Positions 1 through 11,660 of a stretch of DNA of 64,000 nt are shown piece after piece. Each line of letters starts with the position of its first letter. Position 1 is the stretch's first letter. The DNA is from Halictus rubicundus (taxonomy: Eukaryota > Arthropoda > Insecta > Hymenoptera > Halictidae): contig NC_135150.1 of NCBI RefSeq assembly GCF_050948215.1, positions 18,765,943 through 18,829,942 on the forward strand, given 5' to 3'. The notes under the pieces are model-generated. The model was given only the letters and a program-made list of their open reading frames with translations, had not been told where the DNA came from and did not search any database. A program made the position numbers and the translations under genes.

Positions 1-63
1 AATTGGTTCCTGTACCTTGCAATTGTTACACACAATTTTTGCATAAGGATCCGCAGTCTAGTT
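1..63 (+). repeat. Right end of a hAT-like MITE (family G), cut by the window edge
   Basis: The end at 41-63 (TTGCATAAGGATCCGCAGTC and TAG) matches the right terminus of the complete element at 19203-19403. The upstream words TTCCTGTACCTTGCAATTG match a further copy near 54790. The left end lies outside the window or is lost. Confidence 0.45.
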
Positions 64-290
64 CTGAATGGGCAGCCTGTGGCCCTGTAATAATTTTCGA
101 TATTCCTCCCAAAATGTCACCGAAGAAGTTTGAATGGCCCGTTTGTTGGACCCTTACCAATTTTTAAAGTTCTACTAAAAATATCACAGTTCCGAGTAGC
201 TATTCTTTGGGCCATTAACAATTTTTGATGCCCTACTAAAAATATCACAGAACAGTTCTGAACGACTATTTGTCCCTTATTGCGTCAATT
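64..290. repeat. Degenerate tandem repeat, about 62-67 bp unit
   Basis: Three or so diverged copies begin near 91, 158 and 220. Each carries an AATTTT(T)-rich start, then CTACTAAAAATATCACAG or a relative, then a GTTTGTTGGACC/TTTGGGCC-like segment. Identity between copies is low except in the ACTAAAAATATCACAG core. Confidence 0.45.
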
Positions 291-1494
291 TCTAGTTTCA
301 AAATAAAGATTTATTCCAAAGATATCAAATATTATAGCTTTAAACATTTTATGCAGGTTTAAATCTAATGCATAAAACAGCAAAGTCTCATACCATATTT
401 AATGATAGCACATAAAATTAAACAAAGCTATAACCTCCCACGTAAAAATGCACGACCACCGTAACATAGAAAGAGTTTCAGGATCTTTATGCAAATTCCA
501 ATTCCAATTTTAACAAGAGGCTTTCTTACGACAAAAATAAAGTTGAAACGCCTGCAAGTATCCTGCAGGGAAATTTCGCATTAATGCATAAAGATTCGTC
601 TTTATTTAATAAAAAATTCTCCCATTTCATTGCGTTATGGTGTTTATAAAGGTACAAGCTGCGCAGCAATTATGCTGACACCAAATTTTAGTCTGTCTTG
701 CGTTACGTCTCCCTAAGTATTTATAATTAAGAAAGTCTTCTGGTTAAAAACTTCATGGGACGATAATTACGTTCCATTGTACTGTTTATATCAACGCCTT
801 GAATGAAATGAAAATTCGAAACACTATGAAAAGGTCTCGTCTCGTTTCAACTCGCTACGAACGTTCAGTGCCAAGTTCATACCATTAATAATCCTTGCAA
901 GAACTGTTTAATCGCGTTTTGAACGAATGTTGGCGGAGCGATTCCACGACTGATATTATCATCGTAGCTTTCGAAAGTCTAGGAGAGAGGAGAGCGGGTT
1001 CGTCATAGACACTGGCCGAGCACAAAACGCACAACTTTCGATTTTACGATTCTACCGGCGCGCATTGTCGCCGGTCGGAACAACAACAAGCAAAATGTAA
1101 AGTGTCCGGGGGCACAGACAGTGGCGATTGTCTTTCGGGAAACTGCTTGTTGTCTTTTACGCTTCCTTTTTTTTTTTCGCCGTTTCCCGGTTGATAGCCG
1201 AGCAGCACAACCGGTCACAATCGGCATTGTCACGCCTTTGGACGTGCGGCAGGACACGGCTGCGAAACGCTGCACAACGCTGCACAACGATGCACAACGA
1301 TGCACTACCGTTTACCACTACAGCTCGCCGTTTGCTGCTGTTCTCGAGGAGGAAGAGAAATCGCTCGAACGCGCTTCCGACGCGATTACTTTTCCCCGAT
1401 TGAACCAAAGCGGAAAAACTTTAACGTCCTCCTTTTAACATTCTGATATGTAAACGATAACAAAAAATTCAAGCAGACAAAGTCTAAGAAGACT
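291..1494. other. No gene seen; AT-rich then GC-richer unique DNA
   Basis: The first 650 bases are AT-rich. From about 1000 it becomes GC-richer and contains a short 10-11-bp tandem word (GCTGCACAAC) repeated at 1269-1304. The short open frames here overlap one another on both strands and show no protein-like composition. Confidence 0.5.
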
Positions 1495-2640
1495 CCATCA
1501 AGGGATTAGTCATGCTCCTCTTTAAAAAACTATATCTCCTACAATTTTCAGTATTTTGACTTGAAAAAGTTCTATTGTATAGTCCAAATAATAGAACATA
1601 CGTATGCAAAAGCTCCATACAAGACGGTCGTCTGATCTCTTGAGAAAAATTTCCAAATGCGATCTAGAAAATGACGCTTAAGGCCAGAAGACCTCCTTAA
1701 TAGCGCAACTATAACTCCTACAATTTTACGTATTTCGACTTGAAAAAATTCTATTGTATAGTCCAAATAATAGAACATACGTATGCAAAAGCTCCATACA
1801 AGACGGTCGTCTGATCTCTTGAGAAAAATTTCCAAATGCGATCTAGAAAATGACGCTTAAGGCCAGAAGACCTCCTTAATAGCGCAACTATAACTCCTAC
1901 AATTTTACGTATTTCGACTTGAAAAAATTCTATTGTATAGTCCAAATAATAGAACATACGTATGCAAAAGCTCCATACAAGACGGTCGTCTGATCTCTTG
2001 AGAAAAATTTCCAAATGCGATCTAGAAAATGACGCTTAAGGCCAGAAGACCTCCTTAATAGCGCAACTATAACTCCTACAATTTTACGTATTTCGACTTG
2101 GGAAAATTGTACTGTACAGTCCAAATGATAGTACATATGTCTGAAAAATCTCGATACAAGGGGGTCGTCCGATTTGTTTAAAAAAATTTCCAAATATCGC
2201 CTGCAATGTGATGCCCTAAACCAGAAGCCCCTGTTAAAGGATTAGTTGTGCCCTAGTTCAAAAAATGATAGCTGCTACAATTTTACGTATTTCGGCTTGG
2301 AAAAATTGTACTGTACAGTCCAAATGATAGTACATATGTCTGAAAAATCTCGATACAAGGGGGTCGTCCGATTTCTTTCAAAAAATTCCCAAACAACGCC
2401 TGCAATATGGCGCCCTAGACCAGAATCCCCCGTCAAAGGAATAGTCCTCCTTCAAAAAATTATAGCTGCTACAATTTTACGTATTTCGGCTGGGAAAAAT
2501 TGTACTGTATAGTCAAAATGATAAAATATATGTCAGAAAAATCTCGATACAAGGGGGTCGTCCGATATCTTTAGAAAAATTCCGAAACGAGTCCTGCGAA
2601 ATGACGCTCTAGAGGACCCTCTTAATAGCGCAGCGCGTTT
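1495..2640. repeat. 179-bp satellite array, about six units
   Basis: The anchor AGTCCAAATRATAG recurs at about 1580, 1760, 1939, 2118, 2317 and 2511, so the spacing is 179, 179, 179, 199 and 194. The first three units are nearly identical; the later ones have diverged and gained about 15-20 bp. The identical 87-codon minus-strand frames seen in successive units are a by-product of the repeat. The period is not a multiple of 3 and each frame is just the next copy. Confidence 0.92.
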
Positions 2641-2888
2641 GTCCGCCGTGCTCGGAGAGTGGCAACGCGGAAGATCGATGTAATGCAGACATCAAACGGT
2701 CTCGAATCGGAGCATGCATCCGCCGCCACCGCTTTATCGTTTCGCATTGTCACAACGATCGCGAGGGACCTTGATAACGCCGCGGATATATCGTGTTTGT
2801 GGGCGCGATGCGGCGTGGTTTGTCGCGTCGCTGCTACGATAACGCGTTTTTAGTTTCTCTGACACGTTCCCTGTCTCTCCCTCTCCCC

Positions 2889-2932
<44 letters not shown>

Positions 2933-5486
2933 CTCTCTTTCCGTGCCTCGCAAACATTCAATTCCCCGCGTTACGGTTTGCTGATCGACCGCGACACGTT
3001 CGACACCGTTCCTTTCGGAGCTGCTCTCTGCGCTCGCGCGTTTCGAGGGCATCGGGTTGATCAGCGATCGCGAGTACTATACCACCACTGATCGTTACCA
3101 TCGTTGAAAGCGGCGCTCGCGATTCCGCGTGGAATTTCTTTTTTTTTTCTCTCTCCTCCTACCCCCTTCCCGCCGTCGCGCGATAATGACGCTTTATCGC
3201 GGAAAACGTGTCGAATCCGTGTTTCACCCTGACGCGGATTGTTTGGCGGCTATCTGCGATTGTTTATCCGTCGGTCGCTAAGTGCCGGCCACTGTGAAAC
3301 GCTTCCCAGTCACGAACGTCGTTTATTGTTAATCCCGCCGATTGTGCCCGGAGAAAACGTCGACGGAAGCGACGTCGACGCATGGCGTTTCTCTGTCGGC
3401 CACCAGTGGAAGAAACGCCAAAGATTTTCAAGTACAATTAAACTCCGGTGAAATCACTGGCAGAGTCCGTTTAGTTCCAGTGTTTGAAACTACGCCGAGA
3501 GAGTTTACGCACCGAGCTATAGTCTAGCGATTATAGTTGTAATTCTTGTCCGCGAGTTCAGAGTACTCCGAGGATTTGCGAATTTACTGTTCCAAAACAC
3601 TGGTTCAGAAGAATATAGCTGGGGGGAAGTGATAACAATTTTATTCTGTGTATCAGGGGAACTATTCTTTATGTAGAAAGCCCGTAAATGTAAGTTCCGT
3701 TTGCTTATTATGCGGAACATAAATTGGACGAGTGTAAAAAAAAGTATAAAAATGTTAGAGTAATGTCAAAATATTGTTACCTCCGATCAGTTATTGAAAC
3801 ACATTTTGATCAGACTTCTATTTCTCACGATCGACTCGAATAGTTTCTGCATAAAAATGCGCGGTCTAATTATCGTCATTGCAGTCATCTGAACTCCGTT
3901 TTTATCGCCCGATGACTCACTCATTGTTAAGTGTATAGACATAATTACAAAAGAATCGCGCGATTTTCAGGACGCCTGTTGTGCAAATTTATAAGAAGCA
4001 CTGCACAGTTGTCGCGTTTCGTTCGTCGCACGAATACCCGCTGTAATTTTCAAAGTTAATTGTATATTTATACTAGACAACCGCGCGCACTCTAAACCTC
4101 TGTGCTCTGATCCCACTTTCGGTGTACCGTTTTCATTAAAATGTTGCCGTGGACCAAATATATTCAGAGTTCATGCAAATTTAATTTAACTCAAAGTACC
4201 GGTCAAATGAAATTCGGGGAAAATCTGTATATATTTTGCCGGCCGAAATATTTTATGATGAAGCGAAATGTTTATAGGGAACGGAGAGGATTGTTTAAAA
4301 CAATTACGGGGAACTCCATTTTCATCGATGCCGGGCAATTTCTCTTTGGGAAACTGTAAACACCTCCCTGCCGTTTCGTTTGTGCTTCGTTAGCCGACGA
4401 TGACACGCTCCATTTCGTTATTCACATTTTTCAAAATACACTTCTATTACAAAATTTCTATAAAATCAAGACGATCTCTCCGATGCGATAAAAACATATA
4501 AAATACTCTTTCCTTACAAAAATTCACTTTCAGATCAGGACAAATGTGGAGCGCCCGAAACGGTATAATTAATGAGGTTAATTATTGACGACAGACGTCC
4601 TAAACAGCTCTCCAGAGGAGCAAAACGTGGAAGAAAAAAGGGTCGCAGATTGATATATTCAATTAAGAACGTGACGAAGTCGGATATCGGATATCAAGGA
4701 GAAGATATTAATCACGGGTCAGAGGTGACCCGGGCTGCCCGCGATCCACCATCGAGCCTCCATCGGCGCCGATATCGTGCAGAGAAATTACCATAAAATA
4801 CATCGCGGTATCAAGAGTACAATCTGGTCGGTTCTCATCCTAGTTCGCAACAAAGCGGCTCGACGATCGATCCTCGATCCTTCCGTGATAGAGCATCGTC
4901 TACCCGGTCCCACGAGACAGGAAACAGGGTTAGGGTATCGGCCGCGCGGCGGGGGCAGAGAGACGTTTAAGGGATCCTCGCGTTCGCTCGACCGCGATGA
5001 TATACTTTCGAACGAGAACAGGAACGGGATCGATGGGCACGAAAACGTGTGTGCTTCGCAGAAGCGGCCAGGGGACACACGAGTTACGCACACGGTGCCG
5101 TAGCTGGCCTTGGAATGTCACGCATCTGTCGGCAGTCGCGTATCAACGCATCGCGTGGACGACCATTCGCGTCTCCGACGTTTTTCGCGATTTCGGGAAA
5201 GGACACGATCATCTTACTAAAAGATGACTGAAAATAACATACGTACAGGCTGTTCGTGTGATTATTCAGCAGCTTTTTTCTCGAAAATGGTAAATGCAAG
5301 GAAAAATTGCAGAAGGAAGAGTCACACTGTTTGTGGTATAAGGTCGATGCATATGAAACGTCCGATTCGTAACGGAAACTTTGAACAAACAAAATTTTCT
5401 CGAAATAAAATTTATTAATTAAGGTAAGCATCATTGTAATCGTCATATTAAAAAAATGACGAGTTTTTCGATTATACTATGGTATA
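2641..5486. other. No gene seen; CpG-rich then AT-rich
   Basis: 2640-3560 is CpG-rich with a (CT)19 tract at 2892-2929. 3560-4560 is AT-rich and 4560-5230 mixed. Overlapping short frames on both strands have low complexity or random composition. No splice-flanked coding segment was recognised. Confidence 0.45.
2892..2929. repeat. (CT)n microsatellite
   Basis: A pure CT run of about 38 bp inside a pyrimidine-rich stretch. In insects such GA/CT tracts are potential GAGA-factor sites, but no adjacent gene is visible. Confidence 0.95.
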
Positions 5487-5672
5487 TGCAGTGATTTCTC
5501 TATATATGTCGCCAAATCCTGGATGATAAACGTCAGAATTGTCCCCACTACGAAGCTCGAGAGGCTTCGAACGTCGAGGAGTGTAAACATAGCACGGCTA
5601 GAGTATGTCTCCTGGACGATACTAGACGCTGGCAGGATCCGTGTTGTTGACATACATCAAGAATACACGGTA
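5487..5672 (+). mobile_element. Family A mariner-like MITE, copy 1 (internally deleted)
   Basis: Starts GCAGTGATTTCTCTATATAT, carries the conserved core GTCTCCTGGACGATAC and GTGTTGTTGACAT, and ends near AATACACGGTA, a decayed form of the TTCACTGTA terminus. About 30 bp is missing after CCCCACTA, removing the central palindrome found in full-length copies. No coding capacity. Confidence 0.8.
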
Positions 5673-6278
5673 TTGAATTTTTTGATTCTTCACCTTCCTC
5701 GTTTATTAGATTATCTATATTTTTGAGCTTTTTCTATCATTGACTACTTAGTTTATTTACTATCATATTTCGACCAATAATGTTGTCATCAATATGTTTA
5801 TTCTTTCGCTCATATAAACAGAATACACGTTGGTCGCGTTGACCGATGTTGAAATAAATTTCGTTTAAAATTAAAATTGGATATACAGATAGAAACTGAA
5901 GGTAGGTAAACACAACAAACCTGTAGATTAAAATAGTATTTCTTGATTAAAACACTATATAAAATTTGCATTCTGAACCCGGTCATTTCATATGCAACGA
6001 CCTAATAATTCGCTTCACTCTTAAAAATATCCAGGCAAGATACAGTTCAATGCAAGAATATGATAAAAATTGACTTATTAATAGACTTCGGATAGATAAA
6101 GTGACTAAATTTGTGTTTAACAAATTCCTAAAGAATTAAGTGTACGAGTAAGTGTTCAATTTCACATGTATAAAATGAGAAATGTTCTAGATCGGAAAAA
6201 ATGGGTCCACGAGTTAAAGTAGTTTCTATTGCGAAGGGTGTAAGAGATACTGACGTATGAATATCACAGACCTGCAAG
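5673..6278. other. AT-rich spacer, nothing recognised
   Basis: Unique AT-rich DNA between two family A MITEs. No open frame or repeat stands out. Confidence 0.5.
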
Positions 6279-6482
6279 TACACTGATTTCTCGATACATG
6301 TCGCCAAGGCTTGGATGATAAGCGTCGCAGAATTATCCCCACTACCGCGGGGTATACCCTGTGAAGGGCCACGAAGCTCGAGAAGTCTCAGGCCGAAGCG
6401 ACGAGGAGTGTAAACATAACACGGCTAGGGTATGTCTCCTGGACGATACTAGACGCTAGCAGGACCCGTGTTGTTGACAAAC
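6279..6482 (+). mobile_element. Family A mariner-like MITE, copy 2
   Basis: Begins TACACTGATTTCTCGATACA and keeps the whole core, including the central palindrome (GGGGTATACCCTG), AGTGTAAACATAACACGGCT and GTGTTGTTGACA. The right terminal repeat has been lost after TTGACAAACAATC. Confidence 0.85.
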
Positions 6483-6606
6483 AATCTTGGCTAGACGCGA
6501 TCGCAATGCGTTAGGCCACGTCCACACGTCGCGACCGTAACTGGTCCTGGCTTCGCGGAACCCGTAGGGGAAATTATGGCCAAGAACCTGAGAACTCGCG
6601 GGGGAA

Positions 6607-6614
6607 TATAAAAG
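6607..6614 (+). promoter_or_regulatory. TATA-box-like motif TATAAAAG
   Basis: GGAATATAAAAGCGGTCCC lies in GC-rich surroundings, which is what an insect core promoter would show. No initiator motif or downstream coding exon could be identified, so this may be chance. Confidence 0.2.
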
Positions 6615-6849
6615 CGGTCCCTCTAATTCCCTCGGTTTCGGTAGGAGTGAATGACGACGCAGACGCGTGTGCGGAAAACTTTTCGATCCTGGCGCGAAAC
6701 GAGCGAGCTAGCTAGCGGCGTTGAAATGTTCGTGCATCTGCGAGTGGTAATGAACGGTGGAACTAGCCGGTAAAACTTTCCACGAGGCTGAATTGAACTG
6801 AATCTAGATTTCGGCCCGGCACATTACCATATCTCCTAGAGGAGAGCAG

Positions 6850-6886
6850 AGAGAGAGAGAGAGCGAGAGGGAGCGAGAGAGACCGA
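6850..6886. repeat. Imperfect (GA)n tract
   Basis: GAGAGAGAGA interrupted by GC and GGG. Confidence 0.85.
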
Positions 6887-7120
6887 GTGTATTATTGATT
6901 CTAACCGACCGACTCCCGTACATAGAGAGCCCGTGGATCGCGTCGTAAACCGCGTCGACGTCAAAGACGAAATTTCGTAGCTAGGAACGCGTTAACGTTT
7001 CGCTACCGACGATCTGGCGTTCGTTGCCGTCGATTTGAATATCGACCTTGGTCGGACGGTTTTCGGGCATCGCTCTACTCCCAAGGTTCCTACAAAAAGA
7101 CCGAAACGAAAAAACGAACC

Positions 7121-7287
7121 ATGGATTTCGATGACTTCGACGTGACCGTCGGCGCATGCCTCTCGGATCGGTTTTCTTTCTCATTTTGTTCCCTCCTTTT
7201 TTTTTTGTTCCGGAAATCTCGGTAAAACAAAGAGCGACGTTTCTGACCCCCTCCCCCGCCGCGGTTCGTCGATTTGTCGGAAAATTT
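7121..7287. repeat. Local segmental duplication, copy 1
   Basis: ATGGATTTCGATGACTTCGA, GGCGC, TCGGATCGGTTTT, AATCTCGGTAAAACAAAG, GCGACGTTT and TCGATTTGTCGGAAAAT occur in the same order as in 7651-7815, offset by about 530 bp. The copies have diverged by substitutions and indels. Neither has a convincing reading frame across it. Confidence 0.75.
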
Positions 7288-7650
7288 GTTTAATCAGAAT
7301 TATTTCACACACTCGCTGCTACGGTCACACACGTGTAACGTTCACGTCAAATTAATTTCGTAAACTTTGCTATTTGAAGTGGTAATAGTATAATGTTCAT
7401 AGGTTCTATATGACGTTTTGCTGCTAAATTGTTCCGATATTTCATAGAGCAGGTACGTTGCATTCGATGTGGGACGTCTTGACAATGGGGGTGAGCAACG
7501 AAACAATTGTGATATGCTACAAAATTGACTTAATAATTTTAGATACTGGCCGCCTGTTGCCCCTTCCCCTTCGCAAATGTGACAATACAGAAATTGTATA
7601 AACGAAACGGCTTCGTTCGTTTTCGACGAAGATGAAAAAGAGAAAGAGCT

Positions 7651-7815
7651 AGGGATTTCGATGGCTTCGACGGGACCATCGGCGCTTGTCTCGGATCGGT
7701 TTTGTTTCCTGGTATTTCCCCTCTTCTTTTTCTCTTTTCTGCGAAATCTCGATAAAACAAAGGCCGACGTTTATGAACCCCTGGGCGGCTCTTCTTCGAT
7801 TTGTCGGAAAATCTC
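7651..7815. repeat. Local segmental duplication, copy 2
   Basis: The second copy of the segment at 7121-7287, direct orientation. Frames on the two strands differ in phase between the copies, arguing against a duplicated exon. Confidence 0.75.
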
Positions 7816-7932
7816 GATAAACAGCGGCGGCGGCGGCGGCTGACGTTTATGAATCGACGATTCTTCCGACGATAAGCTGCAGGAAGCGGACGGACGACGG
7901 GAGAACGTGAGAAAGGGAGAGAGAATAAGGGA

Positions 7933-7945
7933 GGGGGGGGGGGGG
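7933..7945. repeat. 13-bp G run
   Basis: Uninterrupted G tract in a purine-rich stretch (7880-7960), a potential quadruplex former. Confidence 0.9.
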
Positions 7946-8045
7946 AGGAAGGCAAGGAGAGTATCGATAAATCAAAAAGGAACGAAGAAGCACGGATATA
8001 TATTCGTGGAACCCGGACTGTTCGCGTGAAATAAAAGTACAACGA

Positions 8046-11000
8046 CAAATAGCGGAGAAGCCCGTTACTTAACCGCTTCGGAGCACCGTTAGCTCACCTG
8101 ACTGCGTGTACGGAATATACAGGGTGTACCGCGAGGTCCTCGTGCACCGCATTCCTCAACGGCGAGCACCGAAAATACACCCGACAGCTCGTTAAACCGC
8201 TTCGCGATTCCAAATCTTCATCGACTGTGACGCGCGGACCGGCGACAACGCAACGAGCAACCCCTTTATGCGAATTACCATTCTCGTACTTCGCTCTGCA
8301 CCGTCGAAAAAGTTCACTGTACCCGGTATAACGTCGCCTCTCATTCTTGTGCTGTCTCTTGAGACGAGCGCAAGGAGGGGATCGTTCGAAAATAAATGAA
8401 TAAATTCTTTTAGATGGACTCTGATTTTCGTAGGCTATTTTACGAAAATCGAAAGAAGAAGCAAGTTTAGATACCTGGAAGATTCCTTGTGGAAAAATGT
8501 GAAATATCCTCTTTTTACTCATTCTTCAAAGACGTTCTGTAATAATAAAATGAACTCGACCACTGAAAAATTCCTCTCGGCTGTCCGGATGACATAAACC
8601 TTCAGAATGGAGGACAGTTTATTTCGCCCATTAAATAATGTTTTCCTTACTTCTGTTCCGAGCACACAAAGTTCAGCACGAGCACGAGTTCAGCGGAAAC
8701 TCGGCTCTGGAAATTAATATTCGAATCAACTGCCGAGGCCGTAAGACTTCCAAATTCATTTATTCGCAGTTAATTAAGTCCGTTGACTCGGCGAAACGAA
8801 ATCCCGGGTCGACTACCGTGCATCCAACAGGTGAAGGGAACGCCGTAAACATGGAGGAAGAGATTCCGCGTTATTACGAGGCAACCGGCGAGTTTGTAGC
8901 GAGATCTCGGGGACACGAACTTCAAAGAACGAACGAAGAGAACGTTTATTCGCGGTAGTCACGGAGCATAATCTCTCCAAGTTCGCCTGTTACGGGATTC
9001 GAGAACCGGTTTCATAATCGAAGACAATCGGGCGACGGCAATTAACTCTCCGTCTGCAGTACGATCATGACTAATACTTTTACTGTTCCAAGCTGTAAAA
9101 GAAATTTTTAGAAAATTCTGATATACGTACGGGAGTGACCATTTTAATGCATAGTAGTTGGGAACGTAAAATGTTTGAAGCATAATGGGAAAAAATAGGT
9201 ATGCGACAGAACGAAAGGAGGAATTATTCGTTCCCCGAGGCATACTTTGTACAGGGTGTCAGAAATGATTCGCGCGAGACGTGTCAGGGAAGAAATCGCG
9301 TCGGACAATGCGTTTGCGCGTTTCTATGAGCGGAGGACCGCGAGAAGATGGCGAACGTTGTCCTGGAAAGGGGTCAACGGTCGGGCTGTCCGGATGCAAC
9401 GCGATTCCCAAACGATCCACAGCCTTGCTGGAATTGCTCCTGCTTTCCGAGAGCTGCTCCTGTACTCTGCTTTTCCGAAAGAGGAGACCCGAGGAGGTGC
9501 TGTGCAATAATGCCTTCGGGAGAAATTCTGAGACCATAGTGCTTTGGGAACCGTTTCGACGACTCCTGACCCTGTTCTTTCCCACTTGTTATTATTGCAC
9601 GGATCCTTATGCAAACCTCTATTTTCGCGGGCTGTTCTGCGAGCGAATCGCTACTTTAGCGAAAAATCTCTTCCGGGCAAGACTGAGTAAAAATACTAGA
9701 AATTTTCCATGATACAGCTAATTATTATATTGAGTTTGCCCAAGAAGTCTTATCAAATGTTTCTAAATTTCAAGGCAACTTTCACTTGATTTTACTACCA
9801 ATTTTGATTCGAAATTTTTCGTAGATTATAGAGGTTGCAAAGATATTTTTGAGCATGCAATAGAAATTGCTTAAATTCTGAATAAATGCGTCCGTGTAAT
9901 TTTCGTGGTATCGCTAGAAATGACTATACCGCGATTCAAAACGATTTTTCTTTACCGGTCTGCATCTAATAAATTGCTAACGATTCGAGCGTATAAAATG
10001 GTAATATTCTAGGTCGGAGGAACCGTCCGAAATTGGAATCGTTTGCAAAGGGTCAAAGCTTCTGGACACTGTCCAATTTATTTTTCGATAATATTAACAC
10101 AAGATTCGTTTCGGCAGCGTTCTATTTATTTGCACTGTTTACTCTCCGCGCACAATACCGTTCATTTGGAAAAATAGTCCACGTTCCGCGGGCGAAACGT
10201 AACAGAACTGTAATAAAGAAGAGTAACTGGCCTCTTTATGAATTGAAATAACAGGCTGAATGAAATGAATTCGAGTTTCTTTAGAGACGGCCCGAGAGAT
10301 CGCGGTCGTTAAAAGTGTGCGACAGTGTGGTTGAGGCACACCGATGCGTTGCCTGAATACGTGGCAACGGTGTGACAGTGTGCGAACGTGCCGGCAATTA
10401 TAATAATTATGGGAGCAAGTAAAAGGCCGAGTCACGGGACTGCAGTTTTGTGGCTAATTCCGTTACGCCTAATCCAGATATATGCTATCATTAATGATAA
10501 GGAGGGATTAACGGTGTACCGCGAGTGTTTCCTTTGGAAAAACAGGCTGCGGGAAAAGTCTCCTAACTGGAATCGGCTTGCACCTCTTTTTCTCTCTCTC
10601 TCTCTCTCTCTCTCCCTCTCTGTCTCTCTCTCGCTTCACAGAGATTCGACCGAGTCACGAACTTGGCCAGTATTCCACAGTCCGGTTCCCATTGACCGTA
10701 ACGCGGCTGCGTTCGTTCCACGATGTGAAATCGCGTGCAGACGTATTACGATTAGCCGGGTGGTATGACTAATTAATCGGAGAAAACGTCCTAGCGTGCC
10801 TCGTCGCGTGTCCACGCCGTTCCGTTCGAGCGGAGGCGTATTGATATTTCCAGAACGAAACAAAAAAAAAAACTACCATTACGACCGCGGGATTTTATGG
10901 CGCGTTTCGGAAGTTGCGTTTTACGACTTTGTATATGCAATCAGCCGGACTGCATAATATAACCTTAACATTTGAGGAATGAGAACGCTGCGGCGCTCGA

Positions 11001-11090
11001 AAGTAGTTCGCGCAAATGTTGAACGGGTCACTCGTTTCGCCCTTGTCCTCGCGGAGACGCCGGACTTCCTCGGACACGCCACGAGCCCTT
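8046..11090. other. No gene seen
   Basis: Mixed-composition unique DNA. ACAGGGTGT words at about 8119 and 9251 resemble the termini of common insect repeats, but no partner end was found. A (CT) tract lies at 10590-10633. Many short overlapping frames on both strands at 9247-9712 cancel each other as gene candidates. Confidence 0.45.
10590..10633. repeat. (CT)n microsatellite
   Basis: About 44 bp of CT with two single-base interruptions. Confidence 0.92.
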
Positions 11091-11099
11091 TGCGGACAA

Positions 11100-11660
11100 A
11101 TCGAGGAACCTTAAACAATCTGCAAAATCCTACGAAAAATTCTGGGAGGCTTCAGAGGTTCTTCAAGGATCCATACAAAATTCTTAAACGATTCGAAAAA
11201 TGTTCGAGGATCACTGGAAATTTTTAGAAGGGCCTACACGTGTTCCCAGTGGATGCAAATATTGTTTAAGCGTTGGTAAAAGTCTGTAGGTGCTACAGGT
11301 TCTCCAATCCATAAAAGATTCCTAGTGGTCCTACCAGTCGTTCAAGGATCTTTGGCAGATTCTCAAAGGCTCTAAGCATCGTGGCAAGAGTACCAAATGA
11401 TTCAACAGCCTCTCACGCATTCCAGGAAGACTCCCAAAGCTGTTGCCGACTTTTCAAAGATCGCGAAATGACGCTTCCAACGTAACAATTTTAGGTGTCG
11501 CTAATGACATCGCAGTTAATGCGATCAGGTCAAAACAAAAAATTTTAGAGGGCCTCTAAAAGATTCTCAGGGGCCCTGAATGACCTTCAAGCGTCCCGGG
11601 AAGAGTCCCAAAGATTTCGGGAGACTACCGGAAGGTTCTCTGGAGTTACTCCTCCGGCGG
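11100..11660. repeat. Highly degenerate minisatellite-like stretch
   Basis: Variants of TTCAAGGATC, TTCTCAAAGGCTCT, CCAGGAAGACTCCCAAAG and GGTTCTC recur every 25-30 bp in one direction. No two units are close to identical, so this is an old, decayed tandem array or a biased-composition stretch. Confidence 0.4.

Noticed and set aside
1572..2193. Three in-series 87-codon minus frames with near-identical sequence
   Set aside because: They are the satellite unit read repeatedly. The period of 179 is not a multiple of three and diverged units break the frame.
7539..8048. 169-codon minus frame
   Set aside because: Pro/Ser/Leu and Arg/Lys low-complexity strings from G-run and purine-rich DNA.
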